A DNA stretch of 64,000 nt, taken from NCBI RefSeq assembly GCF_014639535.1, contig NZ_BMGA01000010.1:1-64000 (forward strand), read 5' to 3'. Below the pieces are notes generated by a model. The model worked only from the letters and a program-made list of their open reading frames with translations, made no database searches and was not told the origin of the DNA. This DNA comes from Flavobacterium palustre (GTDB lineage: Bacteria > Bacteroidota > Bacteroidia > Flavobacteriales > Flavobacteriaceae). The position numbers and the translations under genes were made by a program. This document shows, piece by piece, positions 18,447-26,017 of this stretch (position 1 is its first letter; each line of letters starts with the position of its first letter).

Positions 18447-18704
18447 ATGAAACTACCCGTAATAAAACATCTGACGCAGTTTATCGAAGAAAACGATCAG
18501 GATTACATCATCGAAACCATTGAAGTACTGGAAGCTCTAACTGAGGTTTCATCACTTAAAGACGAAGAATTAGATGTTATTGGTGAGTTAATTTCGAATA
18601 TGTACGGCGCTCTTGAAGTACATAAACTAATTAAAAACGGAACCGATAAAAAAGAAGCATTGAATACTTTTATGAAAAGAGTATTGGGTTCTATCGACAA
18701 ATAA
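18447..18704 (+). CDS. Small conserved protein, DUF6952-like
   Basis: 85 residues (MKLPVIKHLTQFIEENDQDY to the end KRVLGSIDK), acidic and all-helical by composition, without signal peptide, membrane segment or cysteine. I recognise it as the short Flavobacteriia protein found beside peroxiredoxin and thioredoxin genes and believe it is the DUF6952 family; that name is from memory and less certain than the gene itself. The constant neighbourhood suggests a link to peroxide handling, but no biochemical function can be deduced. A terminator follows. Confidence 0.75.
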   Translation: MKLPVIKHLTQFIEENDQDYIIETIEVLEALTEVSSLKDEELDVIGELISNMYGALEVHKLIKNGTDKKEALNTFMKRVLGSIDK

Positions 18705-18724
18705 AACTTTGGTTTTTCAACAAT

Positions 18725-18755
18725 AAAATGCATCTCAAACAGTTGCATTTTTTTT
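18725..18755 (+). terminator. Rho-independent terminator after DUF6952-like gene
   Basis: AAATGCA / TGCATTT stem (18726-18732, 18744-18750) followed by a run of T. Confidence 0.65.
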
Positions 18756-18854
18756 GCATTTACAGCTATTCCTCAAATAGCCATTTCATTAAAAAACGTT
18801 TCCTCAAAGATTGAAAATCTTAAAACAGAAATCCTAATTCTTAAATAATTTTCA

Positions 18855-18862
18855 TACTTTTG
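18855..18862 (+). promoter_or_regulatory. -7 promoter box of tpx
   Basis: TACTTTTG matches TAnnTTTG, 23 bp before the tpx ATG and after the upstream terminator, so tpx starts its own transcript. Confidence 0.55.
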
Positions 18863-18884
18863 AAGCTCATTAAAAAAATCAATT

Positions 18885-19382
18885 ATGGCTTCAATTACAT
18901 TAGGAGGAAATCCAATAAACACTGCAGGAGAATTACCAAAAGTAGGTACAAAACTTGCCGATTTTAAATTAGTAAAAAACGATCTTTCTGTTGCTTCTCT
19001 AAGCGATTTTAGCGGAAAGAAATTAGTTTTAAATATTTTTCCAAGTATCGATACCGGAACTTGTGCTACTTCAGTACGAAAATTTAATGAGGCTGCTGCC
19101 AAATTAGACAACACCGCTGTTTTATGTATTTCAAGAGATTTACCATTTGCTCAAAAACGTTTTTGTGGAGCTGAAGGAATTGAAAATGTAGTGAATTTAT
19201 CTGATTTTCAAGAAGGAAGCTTCGGAAAAACAAATGGATTAGAAATTGTAGATGGACCATTGGCAGGATTACACTCCAGAGTATTAATTGTTACTGATGC
19301 TGACGGGACAATTTTACACACAGAACAAGTTGCTGAAATTGCTAACGAACCAAATTACGAAGCTGCATTAGCGGTGCTTTAA
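18885..19382 (+). CDS. tpx: Thiol peroxidase Tpx
   Basis: 165 residues, full length for the atypical 2-Cys Tpx family. MASITLGGNPINTAGELPKV is the family N-terminus. Peroxidatic Cys60 sits in SIDTGTCATSVRKFN and the resolving Cys94 in KRFCGAEGI, the same spacing as Escherichia coli Cys61/Cys95. Reduces hydroperoxides, preferring alkyl forms, using thioredoxin; cytosolic here because no export signal is present. Last of the redox genes; the DgkA gene begins one base after its stop, so tpx heads the transcript running into dgkA, ftsK and the envelope genes. Confidence 0.95.
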   Translation: MASITLGGNPINTAGELPKVGTKLADFKLVKNDLSVASLSDFSGKKLVLNIFPSIDTGTCATSVRKFNEAAAKLDNTAVLCISRDLPFAQKRFCGAEGIENVVNLSDFQEGSFGKTNGLEIVDGPLAGLHSRVLIVTDADGTILHTEQVAEIANEPNYEAALAVL

Positions 19383-19383
19383 T

Positions 19384-19758
19384 ATGGCTTTTCAAAAAGA
19401 CAATTCTTTTTTTAGCGGACGATTAAAAAGTGTCAACTACGCCTTAAAAGGTGCTGTTAAACTTATCACTACCGAACACAGCATAATGGTTCAGTTCTCA
19501 ATTGGAGTATTATTAACTGTTGCCGGATTTATTATAGGAATAACAGCCACCGAATGGCTTTTTCAAACTTTCGCAATCGGTTTAGTCTTAAGTATTGAAG
19601 GACTTAATACTGCAATAGAAAAAGTAGCCGATTTTATTCATCCGGATTACCACGAAAGAATTGGTTTTATAAAAGATATTGCTGCCGGATCTGTATTTTT
19701 TGCAGCAATTACGGCAATAATTATTGGTTTAATCATCTACGTGCCTCACTTTATTTAA
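19384..19758 (+). CDS. dgkA: DgkA-family diacylglycerol / undecaprenol kinase
   Basis: 124 residues with three membrane helices, as in the small integral-membrane lipid kinases. The signature EGLNTAIEKVADFIHPDYHE contains the catalytic glutamate and metal-binding residues (family motif E-x-x-N-T-A-I-E). DgkA enzymes phosphorylate diacylglycerol; the Gram-positive-type relatives phosphorylate undecaprenol, and sequence alone does not decide between them. It begins one base after the tpx stop and 22 bp before ftsK, consistent with one operon devoted to envelope and division functions. Confidence 0.88.
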   Translation: MAFQKDNSFFSGRLKSVNYALKGAVKLITTEHSIMVQFSIGVLLTVAGFIIGITATEWLFQTFAIGLVLSIEGLNTAIEKVADFIHPDYHERIGFIKDIAAGSVFFAAITAIIIGLIIYVPHFI

Positions 19759-19780
19759 GAGGTTCAGTTACATATACAGA

Positions 19781-22231
19781 ATGGCAAAAACAACAAAAAA
19801 AGAACCTTTAGATTCGAAAGACAATTCAAAACCTAAAGTTTTTAAATCATGGGAAATATCAAAACAGCATAAAACCATTTTAGGCTGTCTTTTAGTATTA
19901 TTTTCTGTTGCTTTACTGGTTGCTTTTGTCTCTTTCTATGTTTATGGACAAGAAGATCAAAGTGCTGTTTTAGAATTAACTAACAGAACTGAAACTGTAA
20001 AAAATTGGCTGGGAAAGTTTGGTGCTTTCCTGGCTGATTTAATAGTATATCAAGGCTTCGGGCTGGCTTCTTTCCTATTTGTCCGATTGTTTTTCTTAAC
20101 CGGAATCTTTTTAATTCTTGGTCTTTCCAGCCGAAAACTAAAAAATATTTGGTTTTGGGATTTATTTGTAATGATTAATCTTTCGGTACTATTTGGATTC
20201 TTTGCCACTTCATTACCTGAATTAGGCGGAACAATTGGCTACGAATTGAATTTATTTCTACAGGATTACATTGGAAAAACAGGTACTTTATTGTTACTCA
20301 TTTTTGGAATACTGATTTATGTTATTTTCAAACTAAGATTATCTGCTGAAAAAGTACAGTCCTTTTTTGAAAACAGCAAAAAAGATATTATTCCGGAAAC
20401 CAATAATAATTTTGCCCCAAAAACAGATAGTGCATACAATTTAGAGGAATTTGCAATAACTGAAGAAGAGTCAGAACCTGAAACAGAAAAAATCCCGGAA
20501 TTCAAACCTTCGCAATTTGAAATCAACAAAGAAGCTTTAAAGCCTACCATCAACAATCCGTCTGAAATTGATTTAAACCCCATTTCAAAACCGCTTGTCG
20601 TTGAAAAAACTGCAGCAGTAGCTATGGCCGTTGCCAATGAGGATTTTGTCATCGAAGCTTCACCTGAAGAAGAAGTCATAGAAGAAAATCTGGCTGCACG
20701 CCTTGTTGCTGATTTTGGATTATTTGATCCAACACTGGATTTATCCAATTATAAATTCCCAACCCTTGATTTACTCAAAGAATATTCAACCGGAGGAATT
20801 ACCATTAATCAGGAAGAATTAGAAGAAAACAAAAACCGAATTGTAGATACGCTTCGCAATTACAAAATTGAAATTGCACAAATTAAAGCCACTGTTGGAC
20901 CTTCGGTAACCTTATACGAAATAGTTCCGGAAGCCGGAATCAGAATCTCAAAAATTAAAAGCTTAGAAGACGATATTGCTTTATCGCTTTCTGCTCTTGG
21001 AATCCGTATCATTGCTCCTATTCCCGGAAAAGGAACCATTGGTATTGAAGTTCCAAACAAAAATCCTACGATGGTTTCTATGAAAAGTGTTATTGGTTCA
21101 ACCAAATTTCAGGAAGCCGAAATGGAATTGCCAATTGCACTTGGAAAAACAATTTCAAACGAAACCTTTGTTGTCGATTTAGCCAAAATGCCTCACTTGT
21201 TGATGGCAGGTGCTACCGGACAGGGAAAATCAGTTGGATTGAATGCGGTTTTAACTTCGTTGTTGTACAAAAAACATCCTGCCGAAGTCAAATTTGTATT
21301 GGTTGACCCTAAAAAAGTAGAATTAACTCTTTTTAATAAAATTGAAAGACATTATTTAGCAAAACTTCCTGATGTTGAAGATGCTATTATTACCGATAAT
21401 GCCAAAGTTGTAAATACTCTGAATTCACTTTGTGTGGAGATGGATAACCGTTATTCTTTGTTGAAAGATGCTATGGTGCGTAACATCAAAGAGTACAATG
21501 AAAAATTCAAATCCCGAAAATTAAATCCTGAAAACGGACACCGATTTCTACCCTATATTGTATTAGTGGTCGATGAATTTGCCGATTTAATTATGACGGC
21601 TGGAAAAGAAGTCGAAGTTCCTATTGCCCGTTTGGCTCAGTTAGCCCGTGCTATTGGGATTCACTTGATTATTGCCACTCAAAGACCTTCGGTAAACGTA
21701 ATTACAGGTTTAATTAAGGCCAATTTCCCTGCGAGAATTGCTTTTAGAGTAACTTCTAAAATCGATTCCAGAACCATTTTAGACACTCAGGGAGCCGATC
21801 AGTTAATTGGTCGTGGAGATTTACTATATACCAATGGAAATGATGTGGTACGTGTACAATGTGCCTTTATTGACACACCGGAAGTAGAAAAAATCACTGA
21901 TTTTGTGGGTTCACAAAAAGCTTATGCAACCGCTTATTTACTTCCTGAATACACCGGAGGAGAAGAAAATGGCATTAATCTTGATATGGATATTTCCGAA
22001 AGAGACAGTTTGTTTAGAGAAGCGGCTGAAATTATTGTCAACGCACAACAAGGTTCGGCATCCTTATTACAACGAAAACTAAAACTAGGCTACAACAGAG
22101 CCGGACGATTAATTGATCAATTAGAGGCTGCAGGAATTGTAGGCCCTTTTGAAGGCAGTAAAGCCCGCAGCGTAAATATTCTGGACATGCACGCTCTCGA
22201 TCAATTTTTTAATAATGAAGAAAATAATTAA
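19781..22231 (+). CDS. ftsK: DNA translocase FtsK
   Basis: 816 residues. The N-terminal ~185 residues carry four membrane helices, followed by an acidic linker (~190-310), the alpha domain, then the RecA-like motor with Walker A GATGQGKSVG near residue 477 and Walker B YIVLVVDEFADLIM near 592. The C-terminal gamma domain (LGYNRAGRLIDQLEAAGIVG) reads the oriented KOPS-type DNA sequences and activates XerCD. FtsK moves chromosome termini through the closing septum and helps resolve dimers. The linker is short compared with enterobacterial FtsK, normal for Bacteroidota. LolA-like and LptF/G-like genes follow with 5- and 8-bp gaps. Confidence 0.96.
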   Translation: MAKTTKKEPLDSKDNSKPKVFKSWEISKQHKTILGCLLVLFSVALLVAFVSFYVYGQEDQSAVLELTNRTETVKNWLGKFGAFLADLIVYQGFGLASFLFVRLFFLTGIFLILGLSSRKLKNIWFWDLFVMINLSVLFGFFATSLPELGGTIGYELNLFLQDYIGKTGTLLLLIFGILIYVIFKLRLSAEKVQSFFENSKKDIIPETNNNFAPKTDSAYNLEEFAITEEESEPETEKIPEFKPSQFEINKEALKPTINNPSEIDLNPISKPLVVEKTAAVAMAVANEDFVIEASPEEEVIEENLAARLVADFGLFDPTLDLSNYKFPTLDLLKEYSTGGITINQEELEENKNRIVDTLRNYKIEIAQIKATVGPSVTLYEIVPEAGIRISKIKSLEDDIALSLSALGIRIIAPIPGKGTIGIEVPNKNPTMVSMKSVIGSTKFQEAEMELPIALGKTISNETFVVDLAKMPHLLMAGATGQGKSVGLNAVLTSLLYKKHPAEVKFVLVDPKKVELTLFNKIERHYLAKLPDVEDAIITDNAKVVNTLNSLCVEMDNRYSLLKDAMVRNIKEYNEKFKSRKLNPENGHRFLPYIVLVVDEFADLIMTAGKEVEVPIARLAQLARAIGIHLIIATQRPSVNVITGLIKANFPARIAFRVTSKIDSRTILDTQGADQLIGRGDLLYTNGNDVVRVQCAFIDTPEVEKITDFVGSQKAYATAYLLPEYTGGEENGINLDMDISERDSLFREAAEIIVNAQQGSASLLQRKLKLGYNRAGRLIDQLEAAGIVGPFEGSKARSVNILDMHALDQFFNNEENN

Positions 22232-22236
22232 TTACA

Positions 22237-22878
22237 ATGAAAAAATTTATTCAATTTACATTTATCTTACTAATTTGTTTTTCCGTACAAGCACAGGACA
22301 AAAAAGCAAAAGCCCTTTTAGACCAGGTTACCGCTAAAGTAAAAAGCTATAATAATATTGTAATCGATTTTAAATATTCCCTCAACAACAGTAAAGAAAA
22401 TATCAATCAGGATAGTAAAGGAAATGTCACATTAAAAGGCAATCAATATGTTTTGAATTTCATGGGAATGACAAAAATATTTGATGGAAAAAAAACCTAT
22501 ACCATTGTTCCTGAAGACGAAGAAATAAATATTTCTTCGGTAAACGAAAAAGATGATTCTGCTGTTACACCATCAAAAATGCTGACATTTTTTAACAGCG
22601 GTTATAAATATTCGATGGACATTTTACAAAATGTAAGAGGTCGAAAAATACAATATGTAAAATTAATTCCAACAAATGCTAAGGATCAAAGGAAAGAAAT
22701 CCTTTTAGGAATTGATGTACAAACCAAACACATTTACAACCTGATTGAAACCGGTAAAAAAGGAACAAAAACAACTTTAACCGTTAATTCTTTTAAAACC
22801 AATCAACCTTTGTCAAAAAATCAATTTACCTTTGTAGCTAGCAAATACCCTAATTACTACATCAATAAATTAGATTAA
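22237..22878 (+). CDS. LolA-like periplasmic lipoprotein carrier
   Basis: 213 residues with signal peptide MKKFIQFTFILLICFSVQAQ. The mature protein has the LolA/LolB-like open-barrel pattern: an N-terminal helix (KAKALLDQVTAKVKSYNNIV), then repeated beta strands (FKYSLNN, GNVTLKGNQYVLNF, DGKKTYTIVPEDEEI). LolA carries lipoproteins from the inner to the outer membrane across the periplasm. The gene lies between ftsK and an LptF/G permease with gaps under 10 bp, an arrangement common in Flavobacteriia. The family call rests on fold pattern and context. Confidence 0.85.
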   Translation: MKKFIQFTFILLICFSVQAQDKKAKALLDQVTAKVKSYNNIVIDFKYSLNNSKENINQDSKGNVTLKGNQYVLNFMGMTKIFDGKKTYTIVPEDEEINISSVNEKDDSAVTPSKMLTFFNSGYKYSMDILQNVRGRKIQYVKLIPTNAKDQRKEILLGIDVQTKHIYNLIETGKKGTKTTLTVNSFKTNQPLSKNQFTFVASKYPNYYINKLD

Positions 22879-22886
22879 TCCATTAC

Positions 22887-24350
22887 GTGAAAATTCTTGA
22901 CAAATACTTATTAAAAACATTCCTGATTACATTTGCTACGGTATTTGTAATCTTGTTTTTTATATTCATACTTCAAACCATTTGGCTTTTTATTGCAGAA
23001 CTTGCAGGTAAAGATTTAGATTTTGGTTTAATTATCAAATTCTTACTCTTTTCGATGCCACGAATTATACCGTTGGTATTGCCTTTATCCATCTTGTTGG
23101 CATCCATTATGACCTTTGGTAATTTGGCCGAAAACTATGAATTTGCAGCCATGAAATCCTCAGGAATCTCTTTGCAAAGAGCCATGAGAAGCCTTACGTT
23201 GTTTATTCTGTTATTGAGTATTGTGGCTTTCTTTTTTGCCAATAACGTCATTCCTTTTGCCGAATACAAATTCATCAATTTCAGAAAAAATATTGCTCAA
23301 TTAAAACCGGCCATGGCCATTACAGAAGGTCAGTTCAGCGATGTGGGATACTACAACATCAAAGTCAATAAAAAATCAGGAGAAAACGGCAACAAACTAA
23401 CAGGGATTACCATTCACAAAAAATCAATGAATGGCGACGGCAGTAAAACAGTCATAAAAGCAAAAAATGGAGAGCTGATAAGCAGCGAAACTTCAAGTGT
23501 GCTTCAAATGATTTTAAATGACGGAAATTACTATGAAGATATTACTCCTAAAAAATTCTCCGACCGAAACAAAGTTCCTTTTGCTAAAAGTTCCTTTAAA
23601 AAATACACCATCAACATTGATTTATCACAACTGAATGATGTTGATGTAGATAAAGAAAAAATAGCCAACACCAATACGATGTTAACGGTAAACGAATTAA
23701 ATTATACTTTAGATTCTTTACATAAAAATTTTAAAACTGAAGTTGCTTCCTATTCTGAAAATATCAACTTAAGAACAGTTATCGAAAACAAAACCTATAA
23801 TGATGTTGCCAATAAAGAATTAGTCAAAAAAAGAAAAACACTTCCTCCGGATATACTTTCTTTGTATGACAACAAAAAAAAATCAGAAATTTTACGAACA
23901 GCCAGCAGCAATCTTAGCAGCATAGGATACAGTATTGACGGTAGCAAAATCAACCTTCAGGCCAAGCAAAAAAACATCAATAATCACCTATTGGCTTTTT
24001 ATGATAAATTTGTAATTGCTTTTGCCTGTATTATGATGTTTTTTATAGGAGCACCATTAGGAGCAATTATTAGAAAAGGCGGACTTGGATTGCCAATTAT
24101 TTTTGCCGTATTAATATTTATCAGCTTCCATTTCATGAATACATTTGGAAAAAGATTTGCTCAGGAAAACGGAATAAGTCCGTTTTTAGGAGCCTGGATG
24201 TCATCATTTATACTGACACCTCTTGCAATACTGTTAACATACAGAGCTACAAATGATATTGGTCTGATCAATATGGATATTATACTGGCTCCTTTACAAA
24301 AAACACTACAAAAAATAACACAAAAATTTACCACTAACAAAAAACAATAA
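22887..24350 (+). CDS. LptF/LptG-family permease (YjgP/YjgQ)
   Basis: 487 residues starting at GTG (22887), 8 bp after the LolA-like gene. The N-terminus MKILDKYLLKTFLITFATVF is the family hallmark; there are three membrane helices, a large periplasmic beta-jellyroll-like region (~130-370) and three C-terminal helices (ACIMMFFIGAPLGAIIRKGG). LptF and LptG form the inner-membrane part of the LPS exporter with LptB2. In Bacteroidota each gene often stands alone, and this sequence could be either subunit. The periplasmic domain is longer than in Escherichia coli, normal for the phylum. Confidence 0.88.
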   Translation: MKILDKYLLKTFLITFATVFVILFFIFILQTIWLFIAELAGKDLDFGLIIKFLLFSMPRIIPLVLPLSILLASIMTFGNLAENYEFAAMKSSGISLQRAMRSLTLFILLLSIVAFFFANNVIPFAEYKFINFRKNIAQLKPAMAITEGQFSDVGYYNIKVNKKSGENGNKLTGITIHKKSMNGDGSKTVIKAKNGELISSETSSVLQMILNDGNYYEDITPKKFSDRNKVPFAKSSFKKYTINIDLSQLNDVDVDKEKIANTNTMLTVNELNYTLDSLHKNFKTEVASYSENINLRTVIENKTYNDVANKELVKKRKTLPPDILSLYDNKKKSEILRTASSNLSSIGYSIDGSKINLQAKQKNINNHLLAFYDKFVIAFACIMMFFIGAPLGAIIRKGGLGLPIIFAVLIFISFHFMNTFGKRFAQENGISPFLGAWMSSFILTPLAILLTYRATNDIGLINMDIILAPLQKTLQKITQKFTTNKKQ

Positions 24351-24356
24351 CCTAAA

Positions 24357-25490
24357 ATGGTCACAGATAAAATACAACTCCACACAATTGAAGAAGCAAT
24401 TGAAGATATTCGTCAGGGAAAAATAATCTTAGTTGTTGATGATGAAGACAGAGAAAATGAAGGTGATTTTTTAGCAGCAGCCGAAAAAGTAACACCTGAA
24501 ATGATCAACTTTATGGCAACACATGGTCGTGGATTAATTTGTACTCCGCTAACCGAAAAACGCTGTAAAGAATTGGATTTAAAACCAATGGTTACCAACA
24601 ATACTGACCACATGGAAACAGCTTTCACCGTATCAGTTGACTTAAAAGGAAATGGGGTAACTACAGGTATTTCAGCCGCTGACCGAGCTAAAACGGTACT
24701 TTCTTTAATAGATGCTAAAACAAAACCACAGGATTTAGCCAGACCTGGACACATTTTCCCTTTAATTGCTAAAGAAGGTGGTGTTTTAAGAAGAACTGGA
24801 CACACAGAAGCTGCTATAGATTTTGCCAGATTAGCAGGCTTTAAACCAGCAGGAGTTATTGTCGAAGTAATGAACGAAGACGGTACAATGGCCCGTTTAC
24901 CTGAATTAGTAAAAATTGCAAAAAAATTCGACATCAAAGTTGTGTCAATCGAAGCTCTTGTTGCTTACAGAATGCAACACGACAGTATTATTGTTAAAAA
25001 AGAAGATTTTGACATCAATACCCGTTTTGGAACTTTCCGCTTAAGAGCCTACGAGCAAATCACAAACAAACAAATTCATATTGCTTTAACAAAAGGAACC
25101 TGGAATACAGGAGAGCCTATCTTAACCCGCATCCACTCTTCACAAGTAAATAATGATTTATTAGGTACTTTAACTAACAACGTTGACCAGCAACTAGACG
25201 ATATGTTTAAAATAATCAACGAAAACGGACGTGGTGCAGTAATTTTTATCAATCAGGATATGTCGGCTGTAAATCTGCTTAATCGTATCACTGAATTAAA
25301 AACACTTCAAGCCGAAGGAACTATGAAAGCCCCTAAAGTAGTCATTGATATTAAAGATTACGGAATTGGTGCTCAAATATTACACGATATCGATATCTCC
25401 AAAATACGATTGGTATCTAATAGTACACAAACCAAACGTGTAGGAATGATTGGTTATGGTTTAGAAATCACAGAATATGTACACTATTAA
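24357..25490 (+). CDS. ribBA: RibBA: DHBP synthase with GTP cyclohydrolase II-like domain lacking zinc cysteines
   Basis: 377 residues. Residues 1-205 are an intact 3,4-dihydroxy-2-butanone 4-phosphate synthase domain with DDEDRENEGDF, THGRGLICTPL and RPGHIFPL, which converts ribulose 5-phosphate in riboflavin synthesis. Residues ~206-377 have the GTP cyclohydrolase II fold, but the zinc site, normally a Cys-x10-Cys-x-Cys pattern after RVHSE, reads RIHSSQVNNDLLGTLTNN, without any of the three cysteines. The later RQEGRGIGL catalytic motif is replaced by INQDMSAVNL. GCH II activity is therefore probably lost, as described for RibBX-type hybrids, and a separate RibA would be needed. Last gene of the ftsK operon; terminator follows. 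Confidence 0.9.
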   Translation: MVTDKIQLHTIEEAIEDIRQGKIILVVDDEDRENEGDFLAAAEKVTPEMINFMATHGRGLICTPLTEKRCKELDLKPMVTNNTDHMETAFTVSVDLKGNGVTTGISAADRAKTVLSLIDAKTKPQDLARPGHIFPLIAKEGGVLRRTGHTEAAIDFARLAGFKPAGVIVEVMNEDGTMARLPELVKIAKKFDIKVVSIEALVAYRMQHDSIIVKKEDFDINTRFGTFRLRAYEQITNKQIHIALTKGTWNTGEPILTRIHSSQVNNDLLGTLTNNVDQQLDDMFKIINENGRGAVIFINQDMSAVNLLNRITELKTLQAEGTMKAPKVVIDIKDYGIGAQILHDIDISKIRLVSNSTQTKRVGMIGYGLEITEYVHY

Positions 25491-25541
25491 ACTATCGTTC
25501 TAAAAAACGAAACAGATTAACTCACACAGAATAAATCACTT

Positions 25542-25573
25542 AAATCAGCTATCAAAAAATAGCTGATTTTTTT
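25542..25573 (+). terminator. Rho-independent terminator of the ftsK-ribBA operon
   Basis: Perfect stem AAATCAGCTA / TAGCTGATTT with a short A-rich loop and a following T-tract. Confidence 0.9.
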
Positions 25574-25607
25574 ATCCAAATATGTTTTTTTATCTGGAAA
25601 AACCTCC

Positions 25608-25615
25608 TATATTTG
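25608..25615 (+). promoter_or_regulatory. Promoter -7 box of tRNA-Ser
   Basis: TATATTTG matches the TAnnTTTG consensus exactly, 32 bp before the mature tRNA 5' end. Confidence 0.65.
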
Positions 25616-25647
25616 CACTCGCAATCACAAAACGATAGCAACATACT

Positions 25648-25732
25648 GGAGAAATGGCAGAGCGGTCGAATGCGGCAGTCTTGAAAACTGTTGACTGTAA
25701 CAGGTCCGGGGGTTCGAATCCCTCTTTCTCCG
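25648..25732 (+). tRNA. tRNA-Ser (anticodon UGA)
   Basis: 85-nt class II tRNA. Acceptor GGAGAAA pairs with TTTCTCC, discriminator G; anticodon loop CTTGAAA gives anticodon TGA (serine, UCA codons); long variable arm; T-arm GGGGGTTCGAATCCCTC. CCA is not encoded. Its last 20 bases plus one form the attachment core of the integrated element, so the gene is kept intact by the left junction and a 3' fragment lies at 53656-53676. Confidence 0.97.
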
Positions 25733-25733
25733 C
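25713..25733 (+). other. attL core of island 1 (tRNA-Ser 3' end)
   Basis: 21 bp beginning TTCGAATCCCTCTTTCTCCG are repeated exactly at 53656-53676, 27.9 kb downstream. The T-arm and acceptor 3' half of a tRNA is a classic target for tyrosine recombinases, and an integrase gene lies 285 bp away. Confidence 0.92.
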
Positions 25734-25759
25734 AGAATAACTTTCAAAAGTTATCAAAA

Positions 25760-25793
25760 CCTCGAAAATCTTATGATTTTCGGGGTTTTTTCT
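25760..25793 (+). terminator. tRNA-Ser terminator inside island 1 left end
   Basis: CCTCGAAAATC / GATTTTCGGGG stem with TTAT loop and T-tract. The equivalent stem after the second attachment copy has different bases but the same fold. Confidence 0.8.
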
Positions 25794-25840
25794 TTTAAGA
25801 AACTCTCAAATAATACATTCTTTATCAAATTTCAAGGAGT

Positions 25841-25885
25841 AAAATCGAGACCCTAAAAAATCAAAATATTGGGTCTCGCAAAATG
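25841..25885. promoter_or_regulatory. Candidate recombinase arm sites at island 1 left end
   Basis: CGAGACCC and GGGTCTCG form a perfect inverted pair around an AT-rich spacer. The left half, AAAATCGAGACCCTAAAA, recurs at the other end of the island (53593-53610) with one base changed. A second palindromic motif, GGGTTACAACCC, lies at 25921-25932. Confidence 0.55.
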
Positions 25886-26017
25886 ATTAGCTAGAACGGA
25901 GAATCATCTGATTTTACTGGGGGTTACAACCCAGTTCTTAGCACTATCATTTTTTGAACATCTTGTAAATAGACAAACCTTATTATAACTTATTTGTATA
26001 ATTTAAAGGTTACCAAA

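Noticed and set aside
24413-24937. Open minus-strand frame of 174 codons across ribBA
   Set aside because: Antisense to the well-conserved DHBP synthase domain; no independent coding signal. The same applies to other antisense frames over ccsBA, the dehydrogenase and ftsK.
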